The translations under genes and the position numbers were made by a program. The notes beneath the pieces are model-generated. The model saw nothing but the letters and a program-made list of their open reading frames with translations, had not been told where the DNA came from and did not search any database. From RPRB01 sp035519675 (lineage in GTDB: Bacteria > Myxococcota > Myxococcia > Myxococcales > Myxococcaceae), in assembly GCA_035519675.1 (NCBI GenBank), contig DATIWB010000140.1, forward strand, positions 29,191-93,190: DNA of 64,000 nucleotides. The letters are read 5' to 3'. Within the stretch, counting starts at the first letter, position 1; every line of letters begins with the position of its first letter. Below, piece by piece: positions 63,628 through 64,000 of the stretch.

Positions 63628-64000
63628 CCGCACGTCCCGATGTTCTCGTTGCACACGCCAGTGCAGCAGCGATGCGCGGGGTCGCAGGGTGTTCCGGGAA
63701 GTCCCGTCACGCAGGACGCCGCCTCCGCCGCCCGCGGCACGGTGATCGCCAGGATGATCGGGATCGCCACCAGGCCGGCGCGGATCATCCGGCGGCGCGA
63801 GAGGTTCACCTCGGACGCGGGGAGCGCATCCGCGGGAGTCTCCAGCAGCCCCGCGTCGTACATCTCGCGCAGCGTGGTCGCCACCAGCGCGGGCTCCAGC
63901 TCCGCAGACCGGGCGATCGTCTCCACGTCACGCGCGCCGTCGATCGACTTCCACACCCGCGCCGCCGGGGCGTTCAGACAGAACGCTTTGTGCGACGCCT
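63624..64000 (-). CDS. PqqD-like domain protein with internal export signal and knottin-pattern C-terminus (5' end outside window)
   Basis: The open frame continues past the window edge, so the start is missing. The visible N-terminal part, AFCLNAPAARVWKSIDGARD then VETIARSAELEPALVATTLREMYDAGLL, matches the PqqD/RiPP-recognition-element fold. Next comes a Tat-like SRRRMIR, a hydrophobic stretch (AGLVAIPIILAITV) and a signal-peptidase-like AEA. The last ~30 residues hold six cysteines spaced C-X8-C-X5-CC-X3-C-X6-C, the inhibitor-cystine-knot pattern. The tail would be exported while the PqqD part stays in the cytosol. The stop overlaps the nucleotidyltransferase start by 4 bases. Peptide release and function are inferred. 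Confidence 0.8.
   Translation of the reverse strand, partial: ASHKAFCLNAPAARVWKSIDGARDVETIARSAELEPALVATTLREMYDAGLLETPADALPASEVNLSRRRMIRAGLVAIPIILAITVPRAAEAASCVTGLPGTPCDPAHRCCTGVCNENIGTCG

Overview
The window is uniformly GC-rich, with tightly packed genes, many GTG and TTG starts, and many 4-base stop/start overlaps. A 1510-residue secreted protein ends in a MYXO-CTERM-like tail (Cys, hydrophobic stretch, Arg cluster). Together with the numerous sigma-54 activators, this points to a flagellated member of the Myxococcota (formerly Deltaproteobacteria). This is an inference; there is no rRNA or other phylogenetic marker beyond protein style. I saw no tRNA, rRNA, CRISPR array or insertion sequence.

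Layout. (1) 1-9 kb holds housekeeping and accessory genes: a 5'-truncated M1 aminopeptidase, a YdeI-like protein, a ceramidase-like protein coupled to a short-chain dehydrogenase (minus strand), and purF. (2) 7.1-15.8 kb holds an NtrC-type two-component system followed by a CzcCBA-like heavy-metal RND efflux operon. Between the two parts lie a perfect inverted repeat and a -24/-12 sigma-54 promoter match, so the regulator pair probably controls the pump. (3) 15.9-18.9 kb holds a STAS-like protein, a large unassigned membrane/coiled-coil protein and an HDOD protein.

(4) 19.3-58.0 kb is one nearly complete flagellar locus. It opens with two receiver-less sigma-54 activators flanking a secreted helical-repeat protein. 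Then follow flgB flgC fliE fliF fliG fliH fliI motE-like fliK flgD flgE flbD motA motB, and then fliL fliM fliN fliO fliP fliQ fliR flhB flhA flhF flhG fliA. fliJ is displaced to the opposite strand. The run resumes with flgF flgG flgA flgH flgI flgJ flgM flgN flgK flgL, an unknown 736-residue protein, fliC, fliD, fliS and a fliT-like gene. Good sigma-54 promoter matches stand before the first activator gene, before fliL and before flgF. The last two have dyad sequences just upstream. FliA and FlgM suggest a further sigma-28 tier. No chemotaxis genes are seen.

(5) 58.0-64.0 kb is a minus-strand, translationally coupled three-gene operon. In order of transcription it encodes: a PqqD-like domain protein (running off the window edge) with an internal Tat/signal-like segment and a C-terminal six-cysteine knottin-pattern tail; a nucleotidyltransferase-fold protein; and a giant secreted beta-helix/gingipain-type (C25) protein with a MYXO-CTERM-like anchor. 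This is the most unusual part of the window and the best candidate for an undescribed system, possibly making or exporting a disulfide-rich peptide.
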